Assembly (NCBI GenBank): GCA_963842955.1
Contig: CAWJIJ010000001.1
Location: 62,001-126,000 of the forward strand
Length of the DNA stretch: 64,000 nt
Direction of reading: 5' to 3'
From: JARFQW01 sp963842955
GTDB taxonomy: Bacteria; Pseudomonadota; Gammaproteobacteria; Steroidobacterales; XN24
Program-made: the position numbers and the translations under genes
The notes under the pieces: model-generated
What the model saw: the letters and a program-made list of their open reading frames with translations, nothing else
Told to the model about the DNA's origin: nothing
Databases searched by the model: none
Shown here: piece after piece, positions 57,033 through 64,000 of the stretch
Layout of the letters: the number at the start of each line of letters is the position of its first letter
How positions within the stretch are numbered: the stretch's first letter is position 1

Positions 57033-58205
57033 ATGGAGCGGCAGTCGAAACTTGCGCGGGCCGGCAAGATCATGCTCGATTTTGCCGAGCGAACAGGCCT
57101 GTCGGGAACGGTGAGAACACCGCAACGGTACCTGTGGACCGACGCCCACGCCGTCTGCAACTTCCTTACCCTGTTTCGCCGCACGGGCGATGAGGACTTC
57201 AAGCGTCTGGCGACGACACTGATTGACCAGGTACACGAAGTGCTTGGCCAGCATCGCGAGGACGATTCTCGACAGGGATGGATAAGTGGCCTGGACGATA
57301 AGCAAGCACCGGATCACCCGACTGCGGGCGGCCTGAGAATCGGCAAGAAGCTGAATGAGCGGGGTCCGGACGACCCGTTCGATGAGCGCCTGGAGTGGGA
57401 TAGAGACGGCCAGTATTTTCATTACCTGACCAAGTGGATGCATGCACTGTGCCGCACCGCCATCGTCACCGGCGAACGGCGCTATTGCCGCTGGGCCGTC
57501 GAATTGGCAAAAGCGGCACATTCGGGGTTCGTGTTCGCATGTTTTCCGGATGGCCAGAGACGTTTGCTGTGGAAAATGAGCATCGACCTGTCTTATCCGC
57601 TGGTTCCATCCGCCGGGCTCCACGACCCGCTGGACGGCTACGTCACATATAACGAACTGGATTTCTGTTCCAGCCGCTGGGCCGGCAACCCGGGGTGGGC
57701 GGCGCTGGATTCCGAAATCTCCGATACAAAGGCGATGATCCGGGGGCAGCAGTGGGGCACTGATGACCCGCTCGGAGTAGGCGGCATCCTGTTTGACCTG
57801 TGCCGCTTGTTGCAGATGGCCGCCGTCGGATACCTGGACGAGCCGCGACTTTGTGCCGCGCTGCTGAGAGCGACAAACGACAGCCTTCGCAGGTTCCATG
57901 ACGGGGCGTCCCTGAATCATCCGGCCAGTCACCGGCTGGCGTTTCGGGAGTTCGGCCTGGCCATAGGATTGCGGGGGATCCCGCTAATGGGCCAGATCGC
58001 CCGGAGCCACCCCGGCCTGATCACTGACGATATGCTGCGCGACCTGGGACGGGTGGGGCCATCGGTTCCGATGGCGGACGCCATTGAGGATTTCTGGCAA
58101 AGGACCCAGAGTCAGCAAGTCCCGTCCTGGCTTGATCATTGGGAGATCAACAGCACCATGCTGGCCACGAGCCTGCAACCAGCCGAATTCCTGTCCGTGA
58201 CCTGA
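57033..58205 (+). CDS. Unknown protein, probable helical (alpha/alpha) barrel
   Basis: A 390-residue soluble protein that I do not recognise as a named family. It has repeated helix pairs with aromatic and acidic residues (RYLWTDAHAVCNFLTLF, DRDGQYFHYLTKWMHALC, YCRWAVELAKAAH), the look of six-hairpin glycosidase, epimerase or cellobiose-2-epimerase-type barrels. There is no signal peptide. It follows the methyltransferase-esterase gene by 17 bases, so the two are likely co-transcribed and functionally linked. A sugar-processing role is only a guess from the fold. Confidence 0.7.
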   Translation: MERQSKLARAGKIMLDFAERTGLSGTVRTPQRYLWTDAHAVCNFLTLFRRTGDEDFKRLATTLIDQVHEVLGQHREDDSRQGWISGLDDKQAPDHPTAGGLRIGKKLNERGPDDPFDERLEWDRDGQYFHYLTKWMHALCRTAIVTGERRYCRWAVELAKAAHSGFVFACFPDGQRRLLWKMSIDLSYPLVPSAGLHDPLDGYVTYNELDFCSSRWAGNPGWAALDSEISDTKAMIRGQQWGTDDPLGVGGILFDLCRLLQMAAVGYLDEPRLCAALLRATNDSLRRFHDGASLNHPASHRLAFREFGLAIGLRGIPLMGQIARSHPGLITDDMLRDLGRVGPSVPMADAIEDFWQRTQSQQVPSWLDHWEINSTMLATSLQPAEFLSVT

Positions 58206-58254
58206 TGCAAGGCCCCCCGGCGGATGACGTTGTTCCAGATCCGGTCCCGGCCGG

Positions 58255-59163
58255 TCACTGACGCCGCCGGCTTGGGATCTCCTGCTCCCGCGCGGCCTTC
58301 AGGACTTCGGTCAGTACCTTGGGCTGGAACTGCCGCTTCACCGTGATGGCGTAGAAGTTTTCGTACACCCGGGGCACAGCGCAGTACTTGTAAAGCTCCT
58401 TGCGTCTCAATTCGTCCTGCACGACCACTTCGGGCACCAGGGCGGTGCCGTCGGAATCCCGGGCCAGCAGGCGGATGGTCGCCATGTCGTCCACCTCGGC
58501 CAGGATCTCCGGTTCTACGCCGACGTCTTCGCAGACCAGCTCGAACTGGGCGCGCACGTCGCTGTTGGGCCCCGGCACAAGGAGCCGCTCCCCGGCCAGG
58601 TCCTCCGGAAAGCGAAAGCGTCGCCGTGCCCTGGGGCCCACCAGGAAAACACGTTGCCGCGTGATCCGGCGGCAGCGCCAGGGAAGTTCCGCATCGCTGC
58701 GGACCCGAATGTTGGACAGCACCAGGTCCAGGTTGTGCACTCCGAGACGGTCCAGCAGTTCCTGCAGGTTGCCGAACTCGACGGTGAATCGCATCCGGGG
58801 CCGACGGATTACGGGCCTCAGGAAATTGTCCAGGTAGTTCCTGGACAGGGTGGCGACCGCGCCGATTCGCAGGCGCTGCAAAGTCTCCGACGTGCCGGCG
58901 TTGACCGCGGCCACGAGTTCACTCCCGAGGGAAAAAATGCCGTCGGCATAGCTGAGCACCAGGTGACCCATCTCCGTCAGCTTCAGGGTCCGGCCCTCCC
59001 GCTCGAACAGGTCGTGGCCAACGGCTTGTTCCAGTTTGCGGATCTGCGCTGACAGGGCCGACTGGGAGACATGCAGATTGTTCGCGGCGCGGGTGAGATG
59101 GCCCTCGGAGGCCACGGCCCAGAAATACCGCAGGTGACCGTAGTTGAGACGATGAAGGTCCAT
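58255..59163 (-). CDS. LysR-family regulator, NhaR-like
   Basis: The product has 302 residues. The winged helix-turn-helix (LTRAANNLHVSQSALSAQI) is near residues 23-41, and the start LNYGHLRYFWAVASEGHL is very similar to NhaR-type regulators of sodium/proton antiport. The effector domain is in the C-terminal two-thirds. It is divergent from dabB with 125 bases between, the standard arrangement for a LysR activator and its target; a 19-bp palindrome lies in the gap. A response to ion or inorganic carbon status is inferred. Confidence 0.9.
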   Translation of the reverse strand: MDLHRLNYGHLRYFWAVASEGHLTRAANNLHVSQSALSAQIRKLEQAVGHDLFEREGRTLKLTEMGHLVLSYADGIFSLGSELVAAVNAGTSETLQRLRIGAVATLSRNYLDNFLRPVIRRPRMRFTVEFGNLQELLDRLGVHNLDLVLSNIRVRSDAELPWRCRRITRQRVFLVGPRARRRFRFPEDLAGERLLVPGPNSDVRAQFELVCEDVGVEPEILAEVDDMATIRLLARDSDGTALVPEVVVQDELRRKELYKYCAVPRVYENFYAITVKRQFQPKVLTEVLKAAREQEIPSRRRQ

Positions 59164-59189
59164 GACTTGCTCCGTCGCGTCGGGCAGAT

Positions 59190-59208
59190 CGTTCTATTTT
59201 ATAGAACG
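59190..59208. promoter_or_regulatory. LysR-type operator between the regulator and dabB
   Basis: A perfect palindrome CGTTCTAT-TTT-ATAGAACG with a T-N11-A core at 59193-59205, 27 bases upstream of the regulator start and about 80 bases before dabB. A second imperfect inverted repeat follows (GTAAAGTT at 59208-59215, AATTTTAC at 59226-59233). The gap is much richer in A and T than its surroundings. Confidence 0.7.
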
Positions 59209-59288
59209 TAAAGTTAAAAATAATCAATTTTACTAATGAAAAAATCCGCGGCAGCATACGTGCCCTCTGACGCGAAAGGTGATCGCCC

Positions 59289-60869
59289 ATGCTGCCCATC
59301 GACCCTGTCCTGCTTGCCTGGTGCGCGCCGGCGGCTTACCTGGCCGCAGCGATGTATTCAGCGCCCGGACCCGTTCCCGGCAATGCCTGGCGGGTCGCCC
59401 AGGGCGCGGCCGGCGTAGCGGTGTTCGCGATTGTCGCGGCGGGCGCTCTTGCTGCCTGGGAGTATGCGGCCAACGGCAAGCCTGTAGACGTTCCGGGGCT
59501 CGTCGTTGCGTTGCTGATCGCCGTGCTCGGCTGGGTGATCATTCGCTTCTCCGCCAGGTACCTTGAAGGGGAGCCGCGCCAGCGTACCTATATCGCCGCC
59601 CTGACCTTTACCCTCGCGGCTGTTTCATCGGTGGTCATCACCAAACACCTGGGCGTCATGTTCCTCGCGTGGATCGCGAGCAGCCTCGGGCTGCATCGCC
59701 TGTTGACTTTCTACGGGGATCGCCCGGCGGCCCAGGCTGCCGCCCACAAGAAATTCATTGCCAGTCGCGCTGCGGAACTCTGCCTGCTCGCGGCCCTGGT
59801 ACTCATCTACAACGAGACGAACACGCTTTTCTTCACGGGGATCACCGATTTCGTGGTCACCCACGGCGGCCTCACTCCGGCACTGTCGATCGCCATGTTC
59901 CTCGTGGCGGTGGCGGTGATTCTGAAGACGGCGCAGCTCCCGGTGCACGGCTGGATCATCCAGGTCATGGAGGCTCCGACCCCGGTGTCCGCGCTGCTGC
60001 ACGCCGGCGTGGTCAACCTGGGTGGATTCGTGCTGATCCGGCTGTCCATGTTGCTGGACGGGGCGCCGGCCGCGCAGGCGCTACTGGTCTGTGTCGGCGG
60101 GCTGACCGCGCTGCTGGCCGGCCTTGTGATGATGACACGGGTGAGCATCAAGGTCCGGCTGGCCTGGTCGACCTGCGCTCAGATGGGTTTCATGCTCATG
60201 GAGTGTGGCCTGGGCCTGTACGAACTCGCCTTTCTGCATCTGGTGGCCCATTCGTTTTACAAGGCTCATGCATTCCTGACTTCGGGAGATGCGGTCCTGG
60301 AAACGCGCCGGCGCTCGCTCGCCGGACGGTCCCCCGAATCCTCTCCGCAGCGCCAGCTGGCCCGGCAGCTGCTGGCCATGCCGTTGGCCATCGGCCTGGT
60401 ATGGCTCAGTGCCGGCGCCTGGCAAATGGCCGCGTCCGTCGAGCCGCTTCCCTGGGTCGTGACCTTGATCGTCGGCCTGGGCCTTGCGCCACTGCTCTGG
60501 GCCCGTCGAGGCCCGGGCCTGGCCTCGGAGCTTCGCGGCGTGCTGGCGGTCCTTGTCCTGACCCAGGTCTACCTCGTGGTCCACAAGCTGTTCGGCATCA
60601 TGCTCCCCGCCGGCGGCGAGCATTCCCCACTGCTGTTTGCCTGGGCGGCCGCCTGCATGGTGACCCTGTACGGCGTGCAGTCCTGGATCGAGGCCTACCC
60701 CCGGGGCGCCTTGTCGCGAACGCTGCATCCCTGGGCCTACGCAGGATTTCACCTAGACGAGTACTTCACGCGCCTGAGCTTCCGGCTCTGGCCCGTCCGG
60801 ATACGCGAGATCCCCGCCGAGGCGGCCCCTGCCCCGGCCGATGAGAGTTTCGCCAGGAGACCCGCATGA
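59289..60869 (+). CDS. dabB: DabB, membrane subunit of the DAB inorganic carbon accumulation system
   Basis: A proton-channel-like membrane protein of 526 residues, homologous to NuoL/MrpA antiporter subunits, with about 13 spans. HGWIIQVMEAPTPVSALLHAG and NLGGFVLIRLS are the antiporter-family signatures; VAHSFYKAHAFLTSGD is the conserved later segment. Together with DabA it uses the cation gradient to drive one-way hydration of CO2 to bicarbonate in the cytoplasm. AAAGGTG precedes the ATG. Its stop overlaps the dabA start (ATGA). A lone NADH dehydrogenase subunit is excluded by the dabA partner. Confidence 0.92.
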   Translation: MLPIDPVLLAWCAPAAYLAAAMYSAPGPVPGNAWRVAQGAAGVAVFAIVAAGALAAWEYAANGKPVDVPGLVVALLIAVLGWVIIRFSARYLEGEPRQRTYIAALTFTLAAVSSVVITKHLGVMFLAWIASSLGLHRLLTFYGDRPAAQAAAHKKFIASRAAELCLLAALVLIYNETNTLFFTGITDFVVTHGGLTPALSIAMFLVAVAVILKTAQLPVHGWIIQVMEAPTPVSALLHAGVVNLGGFVLIRLSMLLDGAPAAQALLVCVGGLTALLAGLVMMTRVSIKVRLAWSTCAQMGFMLMECGLGLYELAFLHLVAHSFYKAHAFLTSGDAVLETRRRSLAGRSPESSPQRQLARQLLAMPLAIGLVWLSAGAWQMAASVEPLPWVVTLIVGLGLAPLLWARRGPGLASELRGVLAVLVLTQVYLVVHKLFGIMLPAGGEHSPLLFAWAAACMVTLYGVQSWIEAYPRGALSRTLHPWAYAGFHLDEYFTRLSFRLWPVRIREIPAEAAPAPADESFARRPA

Positions 60870-63346
60870 ACACCGCAGAGCGCGCCCCAGAGATTTCCGA
60901 CAGCACGCTGGACGCCGCGATCGAGGCCGCTTGTGGCCGGATCGCCCCCACCTGGCCGCTGGACCAGTTCATCGCCGTCAATCCCTACTGGGGCTGGCTG
61001 GATGAGACGTTTGACCGGACGGCAGCCGCGCTGGGACACTTGGCCGGCAGCCCGTTCTACCTGTCGCGGGACTACTATCGCGGCGCATGGAAGCGCGGAG
61101 AGATCGGGAAGGATGACCTTGTCGGGGCGCTGGAAGAAGCCGATGCCAGCGCGGCCCCCGATGAACTGGTCGCCGCGCTGAACGCCTCGGAAAACGCGCC
61201 TGCTTCTCTCAAGCTGCCCTCGGAGATCGCCGACCGGGCATCAGGGGAAGTGCACCGGCCGAAGTGGGACGAGAGCATTACTCACCAGGTCAGCCAGTTT
61301 TGCGCGGCCTGGTACGACCAGGACCAGGCGGACTGGAAGCCGCCCCACGGCGAGGGTCTCTACGAGGGCTGGCGCCACGCGATTCAGTCGGAACATGGCC
61401 TTGCCTTGCTGATGGGTGCGCCGCAGATTGTCGCTCGCGCTGGTGGACTGCCGACAGATCCGATGTCGGTCATCTCCGAGGTGCTGGAGAATCTTGCGGT
61501 TCCCGAGGCCCGGCGGGAAGACGTTCTGACCGCGTGCCTGCTGCGGGTGGGCGGCTGGGCCGCCTGGTGCGCCTATCGACGCTGGTCCGCGCGCCTGGAG
61601 GGCTCCGATGACAACGACATCATCGATCTGCTCGCGATCCGCCTCGCCTGGGAACAACTGCTGGACGACGACCGCCGGGATCCCGATTCCCCCTGGGCCC
61701 GGTGGAACAGGGCGCTGGGAACGCCGGCTGACACGCCGGATTCTGGCCCGCTGCCGATCTGGCAGCGCGCCCACGAAATCGCCTTCCAGCGTCAGCTGAT
61801 CACGCAGCTCGAGGCGCCTGGCCCGATAGCTCGTCCCGATGCTGCGGCCACCGGCGCAGCCGCTGAAGGTCCCGAGCTGCAGGCCGTGTTCTGCATCGAC
61901 GTGCGCTCCGAGGTGTTTCGGCGCGCCCTGGAGAAGGCCATGCCGGGGGCCCAGACCCTGGGCTTCGCCGGTTTCTTCGGTCTTCCCATTGCTTACACCC
62001 CCATCGGGACCGGGGAGCGGCGGCCCCAGCTGCCCGGACTCCTCGCGCCGACCCTGGAGGTGAGCGAGAGCTGTGGTGACCAGGCCCACGACCACGTTGT
62101 GGCGCGCCAGCGCTCGTCGACCATGCAGGGGCGGGCACCGTGGCGCGCCTTTTCCCGGGTTCCGGCATCCGCCTTCACCCTGGTCGAGGCCCTGGGGCTC
62201 GGCTATCTGGGCAAGCTGCTTCGCCGCAGTCTGCGCCCGGACGACACGGCGCCCCGGCCCCATGAGGACGGTCTCCGCCCCGAGGTCACCGCAAAGCTCA
62301 AACCGGTCTTGTCCGGCGGCTCTGCCGATGCACGGGCGGACCTGGCAGAGCAGGTGCTCAAGGCCATGGGTCTGACCGGGCAGTTTGCCCGATGGGTGCT
62401 CCTGGCGGGCCACGGAAGCCGCAGCGCCAACAATCCCCATGCCGCGGGGCTGGACTGCGGCGCCTGCTGCGGCCAGACAGGCGAAGTGAATGCCCGCGCT
62501 CTGGCCGGGCTTCTCAACGACGCGGATGTGCGCGCGCGACTCGCGAATCGGGGTATCCGGATACCGGCGGAGACCCGTTTCGTCGCGGCCCTGCATGACA
62601 CCACCATCGACGAGGTGACGCTTTTCGACCTGGACGGAGCGGACCCGGAGAAAGCACGCAGCCTCGCGCGGGTGGAGCGGGCCCTGGAGGAGGCAGGTCG
62701 CCTCACTCGCGCGGAGCGTGCTCCGGCTCTCGGGCTGGAGGCTCTCGAGCAGCGTCCCGCCGAACTCGAGCGGTCCATCCGCGCCCGCGGCGGCGACTGG
62801 TCCCAGACCCGTCCGGAATGGGGGCTGGCAGGCAATGGGGCCTTCATCGTTGCGCCCCGGGAACGGAGCCGCGGCATCGACCTGGCCGGACGAGCATTCC
62901 TGCACGACTACGACTGGCGGTCCGATGAGAACGGCAGCGTCATAGAGCTGATCATGACCGCGCCCATGGTCGTAACCCACTGGATCAACATGCAGTACTA
63001 CGCCTCGACGGTGGACAACCGGCGTTTCGGCAGCGGCAACAAGGTGATCCACAACGTGGTGGGTGGGCGCATCGGCGTCTTCGAGGGCAACGGCGGCGAC
63101 CTGCGTATCGGACTGTCAAAGCAGTCCCTGCACGACGGGCAACGCTGGATTCACGAGCCGCTCAGGCTGTCGGTTTTCATCGAGGCGCCCCGCGAGATGA
63201 TCGATACGGTGATAGACAAGCACGATCTCGTACGTAGCCTGGTGGACAATCGCTGGTTGCACCTGTTTCGTATCGATCCCGAGACCGGCCAGGTGGAGGC
63301 CCGTGTCGCGGCGGGTTGGGCACAACACGGTGCCGGTGTTTTATAG
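60866..63346 (+). CDS. dabA: DabA (DUF2309), carbonic-anhydrase-like subunit of the DAB system
   Basis: The product has 826 residues. The zinc-site residues known from Halothiobacillus DabA (Cys351, Asp353, His524, Cys539) align to Cys343, Asp345, His516 and Cys531, all at the same offset of eight, in CIDVRSEVF, GHGSRSANNPHA and GLDCGACCG. The protein therefore looks competent for vectorial CO2 hydration. It is translationally coupled to dabB. No Rubisco or carboxysome gene is in the window, so the use may be anaplerotic carboxylation or autotrophy. Confidence 0.95.
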   Translation: MNTAERAPEISDSTLDAAIEAACGRIAPTWPLDQFIAVNPYWGWLDETFDRTAAALGHLAGSPFYLSRDYYRGAWKRGEIGKDDLVGALEEADASAAPDELVAALNASENAPASLKLPSEIADRASGEVHRPKWDESITHQVSQFCAAWYDQDQADWKPPHGEGLYEGWRHAIQSEHGLALLMGAPQIVARAGGLPTDPMSVISEVLENLAVPEARREDVLTACLLRVGGWAAWCAYRRWSARLEGSDDNDIIDLLAIRLAWEQLLDDDRRDPDSPWARWNRALGTPADTPDSGPLPIWQRAHEIAFQRQLITQLEAPGPIARPDAAATGAAAEGPELQAVFCIDVRSEVFRRALEKAMPGAQTLGFAGFFGLPIAYTPIGTGERRPQLPGLLAPTLEVSESCGDQAHDHVVARQRSSTMQGRAPWRAFSRVPASAFTLVEALGLGYLGKLLRRSLRPDDTAPRPHEDGLRPEVTAKLKPVLSGGSADARADLAEQVLKAMGLTGQFARWVLLAGHGSRSANNPHAAGLDCGACCGQTGEVNARALAGLLNDADVRARLANRGIRIPAETRFVAALHDTTIDEVTLFDLDGADPEKARSLARVERALEEAGRLTRAERAPALGLEALEQRPAELERSIRARGGDWSQTRPEWGLAGNGAFIVAPRERSRGIDLAGRAFLHDYDWRSDENGSVIELIMTAPMVVTHWINMQYYASTVDNRRFGSGNKVIHNVVGGRIGVFEGNGGDLRIGLSKQSLHDGQRWIHEPLRLSVFIEAPREMIDTVIDKHDLVRSLVDNRWLHLFRIDPETGQVEARVAAGWAQHGAGVL

Positions 63347-63369
63347 GTCGATAACACCGCTCGAAATGC

Positions 63370-63438
63370 CGGCCGGTCCTTTTCTGGGCTCAAACTGGTC
63401 CCCGAGCTCGTCGAGGACAACTCGTCTAGGACCGGCCG
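63370..63438. repeat. Inverted repeat with internal direct repeat after dabA
   Basis: CGGCCGGTCCT (63370-63380) and AGGACCGGCCG (63428-63438) are perfect inverted arms 47 bases apart. Between and into the right arm, CTCGTCGAGGAC (63407) and CTCGTCTAGGAC (63421) are near-identical direct copies. The rest of the gap 63347-63536 holds no supported gene. Confidence 0.7.
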
Positions 63439-63536
63439 AACAGGCCGCGTCGCCCTGTCGCGGGATCAGGAGAGCGTACCCGATGACCTGATCACGCTCG
63501 TTCAGCGGCTGGTCGTATCGCGCTGCCGGCGGCCGT

Positions 63537-64000
63537 TCACCAGGGAATGGGTTCGCCCTTGAGGTCGTAGAACTTGCCGTTGTCATCAGGTCCCAGTCCT
63601 TCGATCACGGCCACCAGGCCGGCGACACTTTCGGCAACCGGGTAAGTGGCGTTGGCGCCGCCCATATCCGTCTTCACCCAGCCGGGGTGGACCACGGTGA
63701 AGATGAAGCCTTCGTCCCGGAACTCCTCGCTGAGAATCTTGTTGACCTGGTTCAGCGCGGTCTTGCTCGAACGATAAGCGTACCAGCGGCCGTTGGAGCG
63801 TTCGATGCTCCCCAGGCCAGAAGACATGCCGATCACCGTCTTGCGCTCACCCGCCCGGAGGTTCGGCATCAGGGCCTGGGTCACTCGCAGCGGTCCGAAG
63901 GTATTCACCGCCAGGGTGCGCTCGAAGGCGTCGAAGTCCACCTTGTCCAGCGTCACGTCCTCGCGGGGAAAGATACCGGCGTTGTTGATCAGAATGTCCA
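63537..64000 (-). CDS. Short-chain dehydrogenase/reductase, N-terminal part outside the window
   Basis: The frame remains open to the right edge; about 154 C-terminal residues are visible. NNAG lies just inside the edge, and the catalytic YxxxK is in YAYRSSKTALN with the Ser in IGMSSGLG. The sequence resembles NAD(P)-dependent SDRs of the C-factor/YciK type. The substrate cannot be inferred. The start lies beyond base 64000. Confidence 0.85.
   Translation of the reverse strand, partial: DILINNAGIFPREDVTLDKVDFDAFERTLAVNTFGPLRVTQALMPNLRAGERKTVIGMSSGLGSIERSNGRWYAYRSSKTALNQVNKILSEEFRDEGFIFTVVHPGWVKTDMGGANATYPVAESVAGLVAVIEGLGPDDNGKFYDLKGEPIPW

Noticed and set aside
59289..60869. dabB as a stray NADH dehydrogenase or Mrp antiporter subunit
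   Set aside because: The translationally coupled DUF2309 gene and absence of other nuo or mrp genes identify the DAB system.

Overview
The window is about 64 kb of GC-rich chromosome from a gammaproteobacterium. The evidence is the gene order of the division and cell wall (dcw) cluster through lpxC, secA and a MutT/ThiE fusion, the pilA-pilBCD-coaE-zapD-yacG block with pilRS, DAP-type MurE, and the bamD/rluD/pgeF/clpB neighbourhood. The protein style fits a Chromatiales/Ectothiorhodospiraceae-like or related free-living lineage, but the sequence alone does not fix genus or family.

Layout. 1-16.8 kb: peptidoglycan synthesis and division (ftsI 3' part, murE, murF, mraY, murD, ftsW, murG, murC, murB, ddl, ftsQ, ftsA, ftsZ), with almost every gene overlapping the next by 1-11 bases, then lpxC. 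murB carries a net +1 frameshift. 16.8-22.3 kb: dciA-like gene, M23 endopeptidase, secA, Nudix-ThiE fusion. 22.4-32.4 kb, mostly minus strand: yacG, zapD, coaE, pilD, pilC, pilB, pilA (sigma-54-type promoter, strong terminator), pilR, pilS. 32.5-39.1 kb: sucC, sucD, nadE, bamD (minus), rluD, pgeF.

39.1-51 kb is the accessory part. An asparagine-synthetase-like gene and a Glu/Leu-dehydrogenase-like gene lie between pgeF and clpB, which are commonly neighbours. After clpB and an MscS channel come a REP-associated (RAYT-type) transposase, a papain-like secreted protease with a GlyGly-CTERM-like tail, and an exact 275-bp direct repeat of the transposase 3' end. A dispersed short repeat with core GTGCCTGTCCA links these loci and has been read into the protease C-terminus.

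51-58.2 kb: bile-acid/sodium symporter-family carrier, AmpG-like MFS transporter, M48 protease, a protein-isoaspartate methyltransferase fused to an erythromycin-esterase-like domain, and an unknown helical protein. 58.2-63.3 kb: an NhaR-like LysR regulator divergent from dabB-dabA, an energy-coupled inorganic-carbon accumulation system, with a 19-bp palindrome between them. The right edge cuts a short-chain dehydrogenase.

The most unusual material is the RAYT/repeat/protease locus, the synthetase/dehydrogenase pair with altered active-site motifs, the methyltransferase-esterase fusion with its downstream partner, and the murB frameshift.
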